Shown here in pieces: positions 46,388-60,678 of a DNA stretch of 64,000 nt (positions within the stretch are counted from its first letter, which is position 1; the number at the start of each line of letters is the position of its first letter). Source of the DNA: Peltaster fructicola (lineage: Eukaryota > Ascomycota > Dothideomycetes). The notes below the pieces were generated by a model. That model was not told the DNA's origin, ran no database searches, and worked only from the letters and a program-made list of their open reading frames with translations. The position numbers and the translations under genes were made by a program. Location: NCBI GenBank assembly GCA_001592805.2, contig CP051142.1:2790001-2854000 (forward strand), written 5' to 3'.

Positions 46388-47095
46388 ATGTTGTCCCGCA
46401 TCACGGCTATACGCCTGGTCGGCGTGGCATACATCCTTGCCTTTACCATTTGGTTCGCCTTGGAAGGCCGTACAGCACTGAGTTACTTTCCACGGTACAG
46501 CTTTCAGGCGAACATGATCTCCGACCTGGGCGTTCCCTACATGCACTTCGGGGGTACACAACGGCTTGACTATTCGCCAATAGCATGGCTCATGAACACA
46601 AACTTCTTCGTGTCGGCTTGTCTCTATGCCTTCCCTCAGTGGCTGCTCCTCTTTGCGACTGAAGGTGAAAAGCCTGTCGACCGGAATCTACGAACTGGCC
46701 GGGCTATTCTCTCTTTGGTATTCCTGGTTGGTCTTATCATGGTTGGCGCTGTGCCTGGCGGACCAGAAGAGAAGAAGAATGGTCGAATTGTCGAGCATCA
46801 AATCGGTGCAACGTTGAGCATCCTGGGAGGCAACTTATGCTCGATTGTCGCTGGTGCTTCACCAGATCAGCTGAAGCCTGTGGTCACCGACCTGGCCTAT
46901 CGAATCGGATGCATCTTCCTGGGCGTCCTGGGTATAGTATCGGTGATTGCGTTGATCACTGTCACACCAGAATCGCAAGCAGGAACCGTCGAAAGACTGG
47001 CGGTATACACTATCTTCGCCTGGGAATTGCTTACTGGTGTCTCTCTGCTGGTTGCTGTCAACAGTAAGGATACTGCCAAGCTGAAGACAGGCTAG
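46388..47095 (+). CDS. DUF998 multi-pass membrane protein
   Basis: A single exon of 235 residues. Six hydrophobic segments can be seen, starting IRLVGVAYILAFTIWFALEG. The family's features follow: ISDLGVPYMHFGG, DYSPIAWLMNTNFFVSAC, a loop, FLVGLIMVGAVPGG and HQIGATLSILGGNLCSIVAG. DUF998 proteins are bacterial and fungal integral membrane proteins of unknown activity; the D-L-G, N and H residues placed at membrane edges are the conserved ones. The start is the first ATG with a hydrophobic helix directly behind it. No neighbour suggests a role. Confidence 0.83.
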   Translation: MLSRITAIRLVGVAYILAFTIWFALEGRTALSYFPRYSFQANMISDLGVPYMHFGGTQRLDYSPIAWLMNTNFFVSACLYAFPQWLLLFATEGEKPVDRNLRTGRAILSLVFLVGLIMVGAVPGGPEEKKNGRIVEHQIGATLSILGGNLCSIVAGASPDQLKPVVTDLAYRIGCIFLGVLGIVSVIALITVTPESQAGTVERLAVYTIFAWELLTGVSLLVAVNSKDTAKLKTG

Positions 47096-48311
47096 ACAGC
47101 AGAATGCAAGCATACTGGACGCTATGCTCGTCTGGCTTCCGCGAATGAACTACCGAGCTCAAGACTAGAGTGACAGAGAGCGTCGCGGCTTTCAATGTGC
47201 TCGAAGCAATCGAGGTGACAGTCGGGAGAGGTAGATCTGCGGCTGGCTGCACGAGCAGAACATCGCGTCTGTCACCCAGTACAGGACTCTTCATCGCTGT
47301 AGAGACAGCCCAAGCTGCTCAAGGATAGTCGTCAGCAGGTCTAAAAGTCCAATCAACAACACGACTGCTGGTGACAGCCGCGGACGGTCGATAGTATTGC
47401 TCTCGTGGCAGTAGGGATACTCCTCCTCGGTATATGCCCAATCTAGTCTCTCATCAATGGAACAGGCGTCATGACTGCTACACGAGCATGGACGACAGCC
47501 TTACGACTTCTATGCCTGTATTAGTTCAAGTTCAAACTGGTGATGATGTTTGAGACTGCCGTCTGATCAGCTACCACTCCATCATCAGCTTCGGGCTGTC
47601 AATCAGCACAGCGTCGACCGACCTGTCAGCCAGGCTAGTGGCTGAGCCTTGCAGCTGAACTTGCCGTGTCGTCTCGCTGGCATTGCAAACTGCTGAGCAA
47701 CAGAGTTGGTCGACATCACTCACACTGATTCGGCTCAAGGCGAAGCAAGCGTTGTTCTTGCATGGATGCGACAGAGGCCTCTCAGCACAACGAATCATTC
47801 CACTTCAATGTCGTGCGGAGGCAGCAGCTGCGCCACACCGGAGTCCAAGCTTGAACCCTATCACAACCGACGGTGTCGATTGCGGAAAACACCGTCAGCA
47901 AAGCTTGTCAGACACATCGATTAAACACCATTATAGCTGCAGAAACTAGGCAGCATTGCAGCAGCAGGACAATAAGAGGGTCTGCAGTGGGTCTACTTGA
48001 TTTGAGTCACAGCAAGGCCAGCAGAGCTGTGTGAATATTATCGCGTATAAGGCTTGAGCTGTGAGCTGTGAGCACGCTCTCGAACACAACACCACCTCTT
48101 CTTCACATCGTCACACCACACCTCATCTTCATCTTCAGGTCAATTTTCGCTTGCACATCATCCAAGACATTCTGTTTGCTTTTCGTTTGATAGCGCTTCC
48201 ATCCAAGAAGACACGTCCACATTGGACACTTCACCTACCACACACCCTTCTAGCTCTAGCAGTCCTCTGGAGGCTCAAGTATTATCACGAGAGGCCCAAG
48301 TCTACACAAAG
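47096..48311. other. Intergenic and promoter of the AAA ATPase gene
   Basis: About 1.2 kb without a supported gene. GTATAAGG at about 48042-48049 could be a TATA element. It is followed by a short direct repeat (GAGCTGTGAGCTGTGAG) and a C/T- and A-rich leader. Open frames at 47683-47949 and 48061-48663 are not supported as separate genes. Confidence 0.4.
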
Positions 48312-51084
48312 ATGGACGACAAGGCAGAACAATCGACTGTCGATCGTGAACACTCGGAAGAGCTCAAGCAACAGGAGCCTGAGCCCAGTCCACCAGACGC
48401 GCAAGAGGTCGCAGCTCAGCTGGTCAAGAATGCAAAGACGTACCGTCGTAACAAGCACAAGAAAGATAAGAAGCGAACCAAATCTGGCGCGAAGGATCCT
48501 AAGGATGGGTCCAGTGAGAGCGACGGCACTTCGGAAGACAGTGATTCCGATTCGAGCTCAAGCTCTGACTCCACAGAAGACGAGAAGTCTCGCAAAAGTC
48601 GAAGCGCTCCAAGCGTTCGAGCAAGAAGAACCACCGTCGAAAGAGCAAACGTCATGGCGGTGATGACTCCGACTCAGAGGAATCGGAATCGGAGAGTGAG
48701 CCTGAGCAGCGACGCCGAAAGCGACGCAGCGACACCTCAGAAGCCGATCTTGAAGAGCCTGAAGATGATATCTCACTCGGTAGCATCCGCGAGCAGGTTA
48801 ACGCACTGAACGCCGCTCTTGAAGCACGATCGAACACGAAGGTCAAGATCGCTAAGACGCGCCGTCGCGACCATTCATCAACGCGTCGCTCAGGCAAGAG
48901 TCGACGTCGTTCGAGCAAGCAGTCCGACGCGCCAGGCTACAAGCGCGTTGATCAACTCTGGGACAGCAACATCCACAACTACAAGTTGAAGGAGAGCGCA
49001 GAGGACGACGACAGCGAGTTCGCCGAGTTTGCCTTCCTCGTCCGTCGCCGCTTCGACTGGGAGAACAAGTACATTGGTACTGTCGTCGACATCAAGTCCA
49101 AGGACCTTCGTGCAGCCCTGGCGACCATCATGAAAGACTGCAAGAGCGTCAGTCTCGAAACAGAAGAGCCATGCATCGATCCTAATCTGCTATTCCTCTA
49201 TGTTGAAGAGATTCGAACTTACTACAAGAAGATGCTCAAGGCTAAGATCAAGAAAGAGAAGAACAAGAAGAAGAAGGTCGTCAAGAAGCTGGAAGTACAA
49301 CGCTCTCTGTGTAAGACACTGGTCAAGTACATCGACAAGGACTACGCCGAAATCAAGAAGAGTCTCTACCCACTGTTGGAGGCAGGTAACATCACCTTCG
49401 ACCTCGTCTGGGCGCTGTTCCATCCTAACGACATTGCCATCACCTCTACCTATGGTGTCTGGGACGAGCCTCGATGCTTCAAGGTAGAATACGCCAACAA
49501 GTTCAACAGCCTTGCTCGAGGCGAGTACTACTGCATCGAGGGCAAATACATGGAGTACGATGGCAAGAGCTTCGGTTACGGTGACTTTGAGGCCGAGATC
49601 GACAGCTTCAAAGGTCCTCGTAAGATCAATAGCCTCGCAGCGTACCCTCTCAAATATCACAAGGATCCAGATAGCGTCAAGAAGCAGATCGTCGAGCGTG
49701 GTAAGCGCTTCGTCGCCAGCGAGGGCATGAACTACAAGTTCCACAAAGGTCTTGCATTCATGAAGAAGAAGAAGCAGATTCTGAAGATCAATATCAACGG
49801 TCGTGTCATGGTCGATCCTGCAACATTCCGACGCATCTGTCCGAACTACCAAGTCAGTGTCATTAAAGCCAAGGATGCTGATGATCTGTTCGACGATTTC
49901 GACAGTGATGAGGATGACGACCGCTCTCGCGATAGTAGCGACTCTGAGGGCCGTGCTGGCAAGGGAGACACGCTTCGGCACAAAGCTTCTGACAACGACG
50001 AAGCTCGCGTGATGTACAAATGGGTCGAGGATGAAGAGGGTGGTTACCACAAGGTCGGTGTCGAGGTCGATGAGAACGGTGATCCTCTACGTAACCAGCG
50101 TGTCGAGCAGCTTGACGGCGCAGGAATGCTGTCGTTCACTGAAGACGACCTTCTTCTGACCACATCGGTCGTGCTTGGCTTTGCATTCTCTGAAAAGCTC
50201 TGGCTGGAGTTCACCCTCTCTGGCGTGCGCGACATCGAGTACAACGAAAAAGCCTTCGAATCGCTCGTGCTGCCACCGAACCAGAAGAGCATAGTACGCG
50301 CTCTGGTGGAGAGTCACAAATTCAATGCTGCCAAGACGATCGATGATGTCGTTCAGGGTAAGGGCAAAGGACTTGTTGCTGTGCTACATGGTCCACCAGG
50401 TACCGGCAAGACTGTGAGTACAACATTATTACTGATCGCTTAGATACTGACTTGCTATAGCTGACGGCTGAGGGCATCTCCGAACTGCTCAAATGTCCTC
50501 TCTACATGGTCTCTGCTGGTGAGCTCGGCACCGATCCTGCACGACTGGAGCTTGAGCTGCAAAAGATACTCGATATCGCTCACTCTTGGGGTGCAGTCCT
50601 CCTCCTTGACGAAGCCGATGTCTTCCTTGAGAAGCGTGAGAACCACGACATCCACCGCAACGCTCTTGTCTCGATCTTCCTTCGACTGCTCGAGTACTTC
50701 CAGGGCATCCTCTTCCTCACCACCAACCGCGTGGAGACATTCGACGACGCCTTCCAGTCACGTATCCACGTGGCTCTCCGCTATGGCGAGCTTACTGTGA
50801 AGGCCAAGAAGGCCGTCTGGGTCATGTTCATAGAGCTTTGCAGAAAGAGCGAGGGAGCCAAGGTAGCAGAGTTCGCAGAGAGCGATCTTGACGCCTTGAG
50901 CCGACGCCAGCTCAACGGTCGCCAGATCAAGAATGCCGTGCGTACTGCTCAGGCTCTGGCTCTCAATGAGAAGGAGACTCTAGGACTTGGACACATTAAG
51001 CGTGTGCTCGAGGTTCAGGAGACTTTTGATCGCGACCTCAAAGGCGGAACAGGCTACATTGACGCCATGCGAAGCTACACCTGA
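48312..51084 (+). CDS. AAA-family ATPase, fungal DUF7025-type (frame interrupted)
   Basis: Two exons (48312-50413, 50461-51084) encode about 908 residues. The first ~220 are extremely charged (Lys/Arg/Ser/Asp tracts) and likely disordered. A middle region (FLVRRRFDWENKYIGTVVDI, LWALFHPNDIAITSTYGVWD, YCIEGKYMEYDGKSFGYGDF) is the N-domain often annotated DUF7025 in fungal AAA proteins. The ATPase core has Walker A GPPGTGKT at the splice junction, Walker B AVLLLDEADVFLE, sensor 1 ILFLTTNR and the R-finger region FQSRIHVALRYGEL, then a winged C-terminal lid. Substrates are unknown. The frame changes once at 48594-48597: DEKSRK must continue KSKRSKRSSKKNH in the next frame, which one missing A in the AAAA run would explain. 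The start was taken as MDDKAEQST at 48312. Confidence 0.85.
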
Positions 51085-51368
51085 TGAATGATAAGATTAT
51101 GCAGTAATGATGACCCGGTAAACTCTGTTCAACCCGGTGATGTAGCAGAGACAAGACCTCAATGCACAAAACAAAATCCCACAAGTCTCTCATTCAAGTT
51201 CATTGTGCTTCTACGTCAGATGTAGTCTTCTAGCAAGACCAACGGCTATATGCTGAGCAGCAGATGTTCTCTTATTTTGTTGTTTCACTCGTAACACATA
51301 ACAGACCTTGTACCAACTCCAGCTCGCCTTCGCTCAAATATGCGTTGTTGAAGTATCCCCATGGCATT

Positions 51369-54453
<3,085 letters not shown>

Positions 54454-56022
54454 TTACAAGTCGTAGTTGTTGACATATGGTGCAAGACGCTCCTTGAGCT
54501 CCTCAACCTCGATCTCATCACCTTCGAAGAAGTCCAGATCCTTTTGGCCGCTGACGTGACGTGGTGGAATGATCACATTGCTGACAACGTGGATGACGCC
54601 GTCCTTGGCAACACCGTCCTGAACGGCAACACGGTTGAAGCCGTTGATCTTGATAGTGATGAATCCACCAAAGCGTGCAATATCGACACTCAGGGAGCGA
54701 TCCTTGAGCAGAGTTGGCAACTCGGCGTGGAAGCGGCCTTTTGGAATGTTCATGGATTCCTTGTCATCAGCACTGTAGAATGCATCAGAGTAAAGAGTGT
54801 TCTTCGGTACAACGTGGTACTCCAAAAGTGCCTTCAAGTACTTGAGACCGTGCTCGGAGAAGAGGAATGCGTTGACTCGTGGACCAAGTCTGGCGAAGGC
54901 GTTGTTGGATGGTGCAAAGAGAGTGCCTCCAGCGTGATCGGTGGTGTTCAGCTTCTCGAGGAGACCAGTCTTGCCGAGTGCGAGTTCAAGAGTGCTGAAC
55001 TCAGCTGGCAGCAAGTCAATGATCTTGATCACACGTGGTGGAGGGAGGATGAGTGAGTCAACACCGTGAATGACACCGTTGGTACCGAAGATGTCGACAG
55101 CAACGATGTGGCTGTAGAAGTTGACGGTGAGTCCATTGAGACCGACATGGAGTCGAAGTCGCTGTGGAAGTGGCTCCGAACCGAGGCTGTCGCTGCTCAA
55201 CAGAGTTGGCACGGTGTGTGTAACCAGGACTCGTCCAGCTGGGTAGAAGTCTGGAACAACGTGGTAGCTCAAGAGCTTCTTGATCTGCTCTTTGCTTGGC
55301 TTTGGTGCGTGCTCTGGAATCTTTTCGAAAGCACGATCAGTTGGTGCGAAGATGGTGTAGTTGGCCTCAGTAGAGTTGAGTGCCTTGACGAGATCTGGGT
55401 ACTGGTTGATCAAGAATGTGAGCTTGGTAGTGTACTTGCTGTGGGCAATGAGCTCGTAGACAGTGTGGTTTGGCTTGTGGTGTGGTGGGTGGTGAGGACG
55501 TCTGTGGTGTGGTGGACGTCTGTGTGGTGGTGGTCGGCGATGCTCATCATCTCCATCTGGTGGACCTGGACGTCTGTGGTGCTCATCATCGTCGGGACGT
55601 TGGTGTGGAGGTGGTGGTGGTCGTCTGTCGTGATCCTTTGGTGGACCGTGGTGCTCGAATGGCTCCTCGACGGAGTACTCGAAGTCAGAGATACCAGAGT
55701 CGAGCCAGGCCTGAGCATCGAAAGCGGAGTCCTGGATGCGCTCGTTGGCAGAGTGAGCTGCTGTCTCGATGGTGCTGAAAGCGTCGTCGATCGCGTTGCT
55801 AGTGGTGTCCGAGACCTCACCCCAGATCTTCTTGGATGACTCTGTCACCTCATCGAAATGTTTCTTGAAGCTCGACAGGACATTGTCCTTGGCGGCAACA
55901 GCTTCGCTGTACCAACTGTCCCGGTGGCTGTCCTCAATGGCGAGGTCTGAAAGCACCTGCTCAGATGGAACCACGAAGGCTGAGCCTACTGCGGCGAGCG
56001 TGAACACAATAGAGTACCTCAT
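54454..56022 (-). CDS. Secreted fasciclin (FAS1) domain protein with His/Pro/Arg-rich linker
   Basis: A single exon of 522 residues. It starts with a clear signal peptide (MRYSIVFTLAAVGSAFVVPS). An amphipathic region to about residue 125 is followed by a low-complexity linker (about 125-185) built of P, H, R and D, for example HRRPPPHRRPPHHRRPHHP. Two FAS1 domains follow. The first has TVYELIAHSKYTTKLTFLIN, YTIFAPTDRAFEKIP, LLSYHVVPDF and VHVD-like GVIHGVDSLILPP. The second has GTLFAPSNNAFARLG, LLEYHVVPKNT and GVIHVVSNVIIPP. FAS1 domains mediate adhesion or matrix contacts at cell surfaces. No GPI signal is seen, since the C-terminus (LAPYVNNYDL) is not hydrophobic. The His-rich linker could bind divalent metals (inference). 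The DNA of the linker contains short imperfect repeats. Confidence 0.9.
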   Translation of the reverse strand: MRYSIVFTLAAVGSAFVVPSEQVLSDLAIEDSHRDSWYSEAVAAKDNVLSSFKKHFDEVTESSKKIWGEVSDTTSNAIDDAFSTIETAAHSANERIQDSAFDAQAWLDSGISDFEYSVEEPFEHHGPPKDHDRRPPPPPHQRPDDDEHHRRPGPPDGDDEHRRPPPHRRPPHHRRPHHPPHHKPNHTVYELIAHSKYTTKLTFLINQYPDLVKALNSTEANYTIFAPTDRAFEKIPEHAPKPSKEQIKKLLSYHVVPDFYPAGRVLVTHTVPTLLSSDSLGSEPLPQRLRLHVGLNGLTVNFYSHIVAVDIFGTNGVIHGVDSLILPPPRVIKIIDLLPAEFSTLELALGKTGLLEKLNTTDHAGGTLFAPSNNAFARLGPRVNAFLFSEHGLKYLKALLEYHVVPKNTLYSDAFYSADDKESMNIPKGRFHAELPTLLKDRSLSVDIARFGGFITIKINGFNRVAVQDGVAKDGVIHVVSNVIIPPRHVSGQKDLDFFEGDEIEVEELKERLAPYVNNYDL

Positions 56023-56949
56023 AGCTGTGTACTTCGAGAAGAGTGTAGGTGGGAGAGAGAGAAGAGAGCTGCAGGTATATGGATGCCTACTTACGCTTCG
56101 TCGTCGTCACTACGTGAGTGATGACGAATCACGGAACGCCGGCGAAACTAAAGGGCCCGTGGCTGGCGCGTTTGATGTCGCAGCGCCCATCACGCAACCA
56201 GGCTCTCCTCGACGCGTGGAAGCTGTGTGCAGCCATGGACTGCCTGCGGTAGATGTCGATGAGACTGGCAGCATCGCAGTAGTCCTCTCTCGTGGACAAT
56301 CCAACGGTTTGTGGCGAGTGATGTTGTGGCTTAGCCGCGATCGTTGATGAGCTCCAGCCCGCAGCTCATGGGTCTATGCAACGTCATTGCGTCCAGTCCG
56401 TCGTGCTCTGAGGAGATGGATCTGGTCAATGAGTTGACCTGCTGTACTCGATCGAGATTACACGTGTTCATGGGTAACACTAGCTCCCTCGGAGGTGCCT
56501 GAATCACATCGTATTGCAGGTCAATAACGCCTCTCCCAGTGATGAAGTTCGCGCTGGTTTGAACTGCTTCGGTGAGGTCGTCGAGAGCTAGTATGCCCAC
56601 CAAGCTCCTCGCCTGTCCGCTATGCCAATGTAAGACCTTGGTTACCAGAGTTCATGATCTAGTATGCTGACCAGGCGCATTGGGCTACCGGCGTCCGGAT
56701 ACCGGAGAAGCTTCGTCGATGCAATGTAGATCGAAGCTTGTTTGCAATATGCACTGAGAGCTTATGGTAGTGGTTCTAATGGTCGTTGTTACGTCAATGC
56801 CAGGGCCATCGGACGCTCCAATGCAAGGCAGACCAAGCTTTTCACGTCAGCGGTCAATAAGTAAGGCAGCCTGTCGCCATTCCTTTCCTACCTCTCGATC
56901 CGTTTCCTACTTTCTCGTCTAACCTCTACCTCTGACACAAGATAGCACA
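56023..56949. other. Intergenic, FAS1 promoter and GAD promoter
   Basis: This 927-base divergent gap holds a TATAT string at 56076-56080, about 54 bases upstream of the FAS1 start on the minus strand. A minus-strand open frame of 90 codons (56331-56603) has no domain. The last 60 bases before the GAD start are C/T-rich. Confidence 0.4.
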
Positions 56950-58856
56950 ATGGCCGGCCTTGCAACGCACGTAGGTTGGGCAGGCTCGTTTGTCGGTGCT
57001 CCTGGTTGACTCTCATTCAGATCGATCCCGACGAGATCATTCAAAAGCTCCACGACGACCCTCAGTCCGGTGGCCATCACCGAGCCGGTATCAAGAGCTC
57101 CATCTCTCACACTACTCCGTACAGCAGTCGTTACAATAGCCAGTCTGCGCTCTCGAAATTCAAGATTCCTCATGATGGAGCTCCAGCAGACGCTGTCCAC
57201 CAGATGATCAAGGATGAATTGGACCTCGACGGCCGCACTAACCTCAACTTGGCCAGTTTCGTAGGCACAGTTCAGTACTCCCCGTTCGAGTGGCATTGAC
57301 GGTATCTGACAAGGAATGCAGTATATGGAGAGAGAGGCGGATGCGTTGATCATGGAAAACATATCGAAGAATATGAGCGACGCGGACGAGTAGTGGACCC
57401 TGAATTTTCACGCGAGTCATGCTGACACCTTATAGGTACCCAGCCATGATGGACATTCACAACCGCTGTGTTAGCATTATCTCGCATATGTGGAATGTGC
57501 AGAAGGGGGAGAAAGCGATGGGAACGGCCACGACTGGCTCTTCCGAGGCCATTCATCTTGGTGGTCTGGCCATGAAGCGTCGTTGGCAAGAAAAGCGGAT
57601 GGCTGAGGGTAAGGACACTTCGAAGCCGAACATCATCATGGGCAGCAATGCTCAGGTGGCACTCGAGAAGTTTGCCCGATACTTCGAGGTCGAGGCTCGT
57701 ATCCTGGACGTCTCCGCAGAGTCGTCATATCGCCTGGACCCAAAGAAGGTGAAGGAGAACATCGATGAGAACACCATTGGAGTCTTTGTCATCATGGGCA
57801 GCACATACACCGGTCACTACGAACCAGTATGGGAGATCAGCGAGCTTCTTGATGAGTTTGAGAAGAAGACTGGCCACGACATCCCCATCCACGTCGACGG
57901 AGCTTCTGGTGGCTTCATCGCCCCGTTCACCCATGCCAAGGCCGGAGACAACCACAAATGGGACTTTGCCAACCCAAGAGTCAAATCTATCAATGTTTCA
58001 GGCCACAAGTATGGGCTCGTATACGCCGGTCACGTCCTCCTCTGTGTTTGAGACGTGGAAACCATGCTGACAAGTATCACAGGTGTCGGGTGGATCATCT
58101 GGAGGGACGAGAAGTACCTACCAAAGCACCTTGTGTTCGAACTACACTACCTAGGAGGCACAGAGGAGAGTTACACACTCAACTTCTCACGTCCAGGAGC
58201 TCAGATCATTGCACAGTACTACAATCTCATCCATCTTGGCTTCAGCGGATACCGTGCGATCATGGAGAACTCTCTGGCCAACGCACGACTACTATCAAAG
58301 GCACTCGAAGCCACTGGTTGGTACCGCTGTATCAGTGACATCCACCGTCCAAAGGGCGTCACTCAATACAAGAAAGGCGAGATCTACGACGGCAAGGAGG
58401 ACGAGACATCAGCAGACTACAATGCAGGTCTGCCCGTCGTTGCTTTCACCTTGACCGAGGACTTCAAGCAGAAGTACCCACACGTCAAGCAGGTGAGCAT
58501 CTCCAACATGCTGCGTGCTAAACAGTACATCATTCCAAGTAAGTCTTTCGACCGACTCGAGTCTGCACACTGACACTACAGACTACCCACTTCCACCCTC
58601 CGAGGAGAAGACTGAGATCATGAGAGTTGTCGTTCGTGAGAGCATGTCACTCGACTTGCTTGATCGCCTGATTGCAGACATCTGCACTGTCACCGAGACC
58701 ATCATGAACAGTGATGAGATCGACCTTGCAGTATGGCAGCCAGTGCTGGGCAAGAACTCGATCGAGAAGACTCATGGCTCCGCCGGTCTTCCATCACACC
58801 AGAAGCACAAGGCTCGTCGTCCAATGCACAAGGGTGTACACAGAACTGTCTGTTAA
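56950..58856 (+). CDS. GAD1: Glutamate decarboxylase (PLP-dependent)
   Basis: Six exons (56950-56970, 57021-57269, 57322-57389, 57436-58028, 58083-58538, 58582-58856) encode 553 residues. The enzyme converts glutamate to GABA and carbon dioxide, the first step of the GABA shunt, and consumes a proton. Family blocks are FVGTYMEREADALI (across the second intron), AMGTATTGSSEAIHLGGLAM, GVFVIMGSTYTGHYEPV, HVDGASGGFIAPF and the PLP-lysine site INVSGHKYGLVYAG. VGWIIWRDEKYLPKHLVFEL and YTLNFSRPGAQIIAQYY follow. Exon 1 codes for only seven residues (MAGLATH). The second and fourth introns have weak donors (GTTCAG and GTCACG), though frame and family match require them. The C-terminus is short and lacks a clear calmodulin-binding tail. 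It lies 2.9 kb from ARG5,6, another glutamate-using gene. Confidence 0.95.
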
Positions 58857-59822
58857 GGAGTGCAAGCCTCGACATTTCAAGAGACACTTCTGAGGGTGGT
58901 GTCTATAGGCGATTCTTCGGCCGAAGTTCGCCCGGCCGTAGCTATAGGCAAATACTATAGTTGATGCCCTCTTTTCTGAATCAAGAACAATCCCCAATAT
59001 AGCGAAGTGGTGATGACAGACTTGCGGCACCTATATGTAGGAGCATTTCTATTGACCTCGCAAGTGCTTCGGGTATCACAGAACGATCATGATTGATGCT
59101 GTGGCACGATAAGTGACCCGTCAATTCACAACTCGATGTGTAGCCACAGCAATACAAGCGACAAACCGAAGATGCACGCCACTAGATCTGAGCCGCTCAC
59201 AAGGACATCTAAGTGATCTCCGGTACTTAACATCAGGACAAAGAGCAAGCCATGGAGTGCGAATGCACCTCGATCCCAGTCGCCGATGAAGACATACAAA
59301 GACATCCGATTAGCAGGAAGAGGAAGATGCTTCAGATATTGTTCCTCACATTCGACGGCGGTCTAGGTGGGCTCGAGTTACTCCTGCAACCGGACGAGAC
59401 ACTAGCTTTGGCCCTGGCCTGGTCGGACTGCGGTCACTGTGAAAATGGAGGTCGTGGCCCGAGCATCAGAACCATAGTGGCTTGCAGGGAAGAGAGGAAG
59501 CACATCTGCGATTTGCACAGCCGCAGCTGGTGATTACCGCTGAACACTCTGACTGCTGTGTCAACAGCTAATGGCATACTACGCTCGAGTACACCAGATA
59601 TCTCAGTGTCTGCTACGTGCCTCATACCCGGCGTTCATATGGCATCCGGATGATGGACACCTCGTAGCTGGAATGGATACATGCTCAACTTGCAGATTCG
59701 AGCCTTTGCACTGCTGCACAACGATGCGTAAGATGTGTGCTTAGGTGATCCAACAATACTGGCAACGACAACGCTACGCTGTAGATGTCTACCTAGCAAC
59801 TCACCGACTTGAGCATGCGGTC
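58857..59822. other. Convergent intergenic, no gene seen
   Basis: About 970 bases lie between the stops of GAD and the copper transporter. Two CTATAGGC strings flank a GGCCGAAGTTCG-containing segment near 58910-58950. Small open frames here have no domain. Confidence 0.4.
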
Positions 59823-60442
59823 TCAATGATGACCATCATCTAATGTTGTGTATCGTCCCACGAACAGCTCGCCGATGAAGAGACCCGCCAGCACCGAAAG
59901 GAAGTATCCAACGTTTAAAGTCATAACTGCCAACATCCTATCGAGTGGTCAGCAGTGGCATTCAACACTACCGAACACACTTACAATAGATAGCTCACAC
60001 CAGCCCATAGAGTATGCAAGCATGCTCTCGGCAGGTCAGTGTATAGTCTCCAGGGCTGAACACCAAGTCCGGCCTTCTTCGGGTTACGGACGACCTTCAC
60101 ACGCTCATCCATGCCTCTCAGAGTCAAGGTAGCTTCTTCGTTCTTCTCGCTGCCATCCAGGCCGTACTGTCGCTCGCGATCTGCAGATGTCTCGCCAGCG
60201 AGCACGACGTATTTTCGCTGTGACGCTTGTGCTCGCCACTTGGTCTCCATTATGTGTCGCCAGGCTGCAATAAGTCTGTTGATGATTGCGAGAATGATCA
60301 GGAAGATGCAGGTTCCGGCGTATGCTCCTGTCGTCGTCGGTGTCCATTGCGATGAATATAGTGGTGTACTGTGGTCGGTAGTGAAGACCATTGATGCAGA
60401 CATGCTGCTCGAGCTCATCCCGCTCATGTCGGACATGTCCAT
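59823..60442 (-). CDS. CTR-family high-affinity copper transporter
   Basis: Two exons (60442-59985, 59937-59823) encode 190 residues. The N-terminus is Met-rich (MDMSDMSGMSSSSMSASM), the copper-collecting region of CTR proteins. TM1 is AGTCIFLIILAIINRLIAAW. A cytosolic loop of about 75 residues follows. TM2 contains SYLLMLAVMTLNVGYFL with the essential M-x3-M motif, and TM3 contains the helix-packing GLFIG motif in LAGLFIGELFVGRY. The intron splits the codon for Leu just before the M-x3-M motif, and its phase is right. CTR trimers import Cu(I) across the plasma or vacuolar membrane; which one applies here is unknown. The protein ends TTLDDGHH. Confidence 0.9.
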
Positions 60443-60678
60443 TGTGTGCTGATGCTTTCACCGACAGCTTCGCGCGAGATTAAGCGCCTTCGACCTTGCG
60501 ACAGGGTGATGAATGATGATCTTGGAAGCAGGGAGGAAGGAGACGAAGATAACCTTACCAGACGCTTGCATTCGTGACATAGCTGCGATGGATCTATTCT
60601 GACCATTCGCTCACAGTGTGTGGTCTGAGGAGTGAGCAAGATTCGCCCAAAAATGGTGTAGCCTGAGCACTTTTCTCC

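Noticed and set aside
48061-48663. 200-codon plus-strand frame overlapping the AAA ATPase N-terminus
   Set aside because: Shadow frame of the charged N-terminal coding sequence.
55066-55839. 257-codon plus-strand frame opposite the fasciclin gene
   Set aside because: Antisense shadow; its Trp/Val-rich composition simply mirrors the His/Pro codons of the real gene.
56331-56603. 90-codon minus-strand frame between FAS1 and GAD
   Set aside because: No domain, no convincing splice partner, and within the range of chance open frames.
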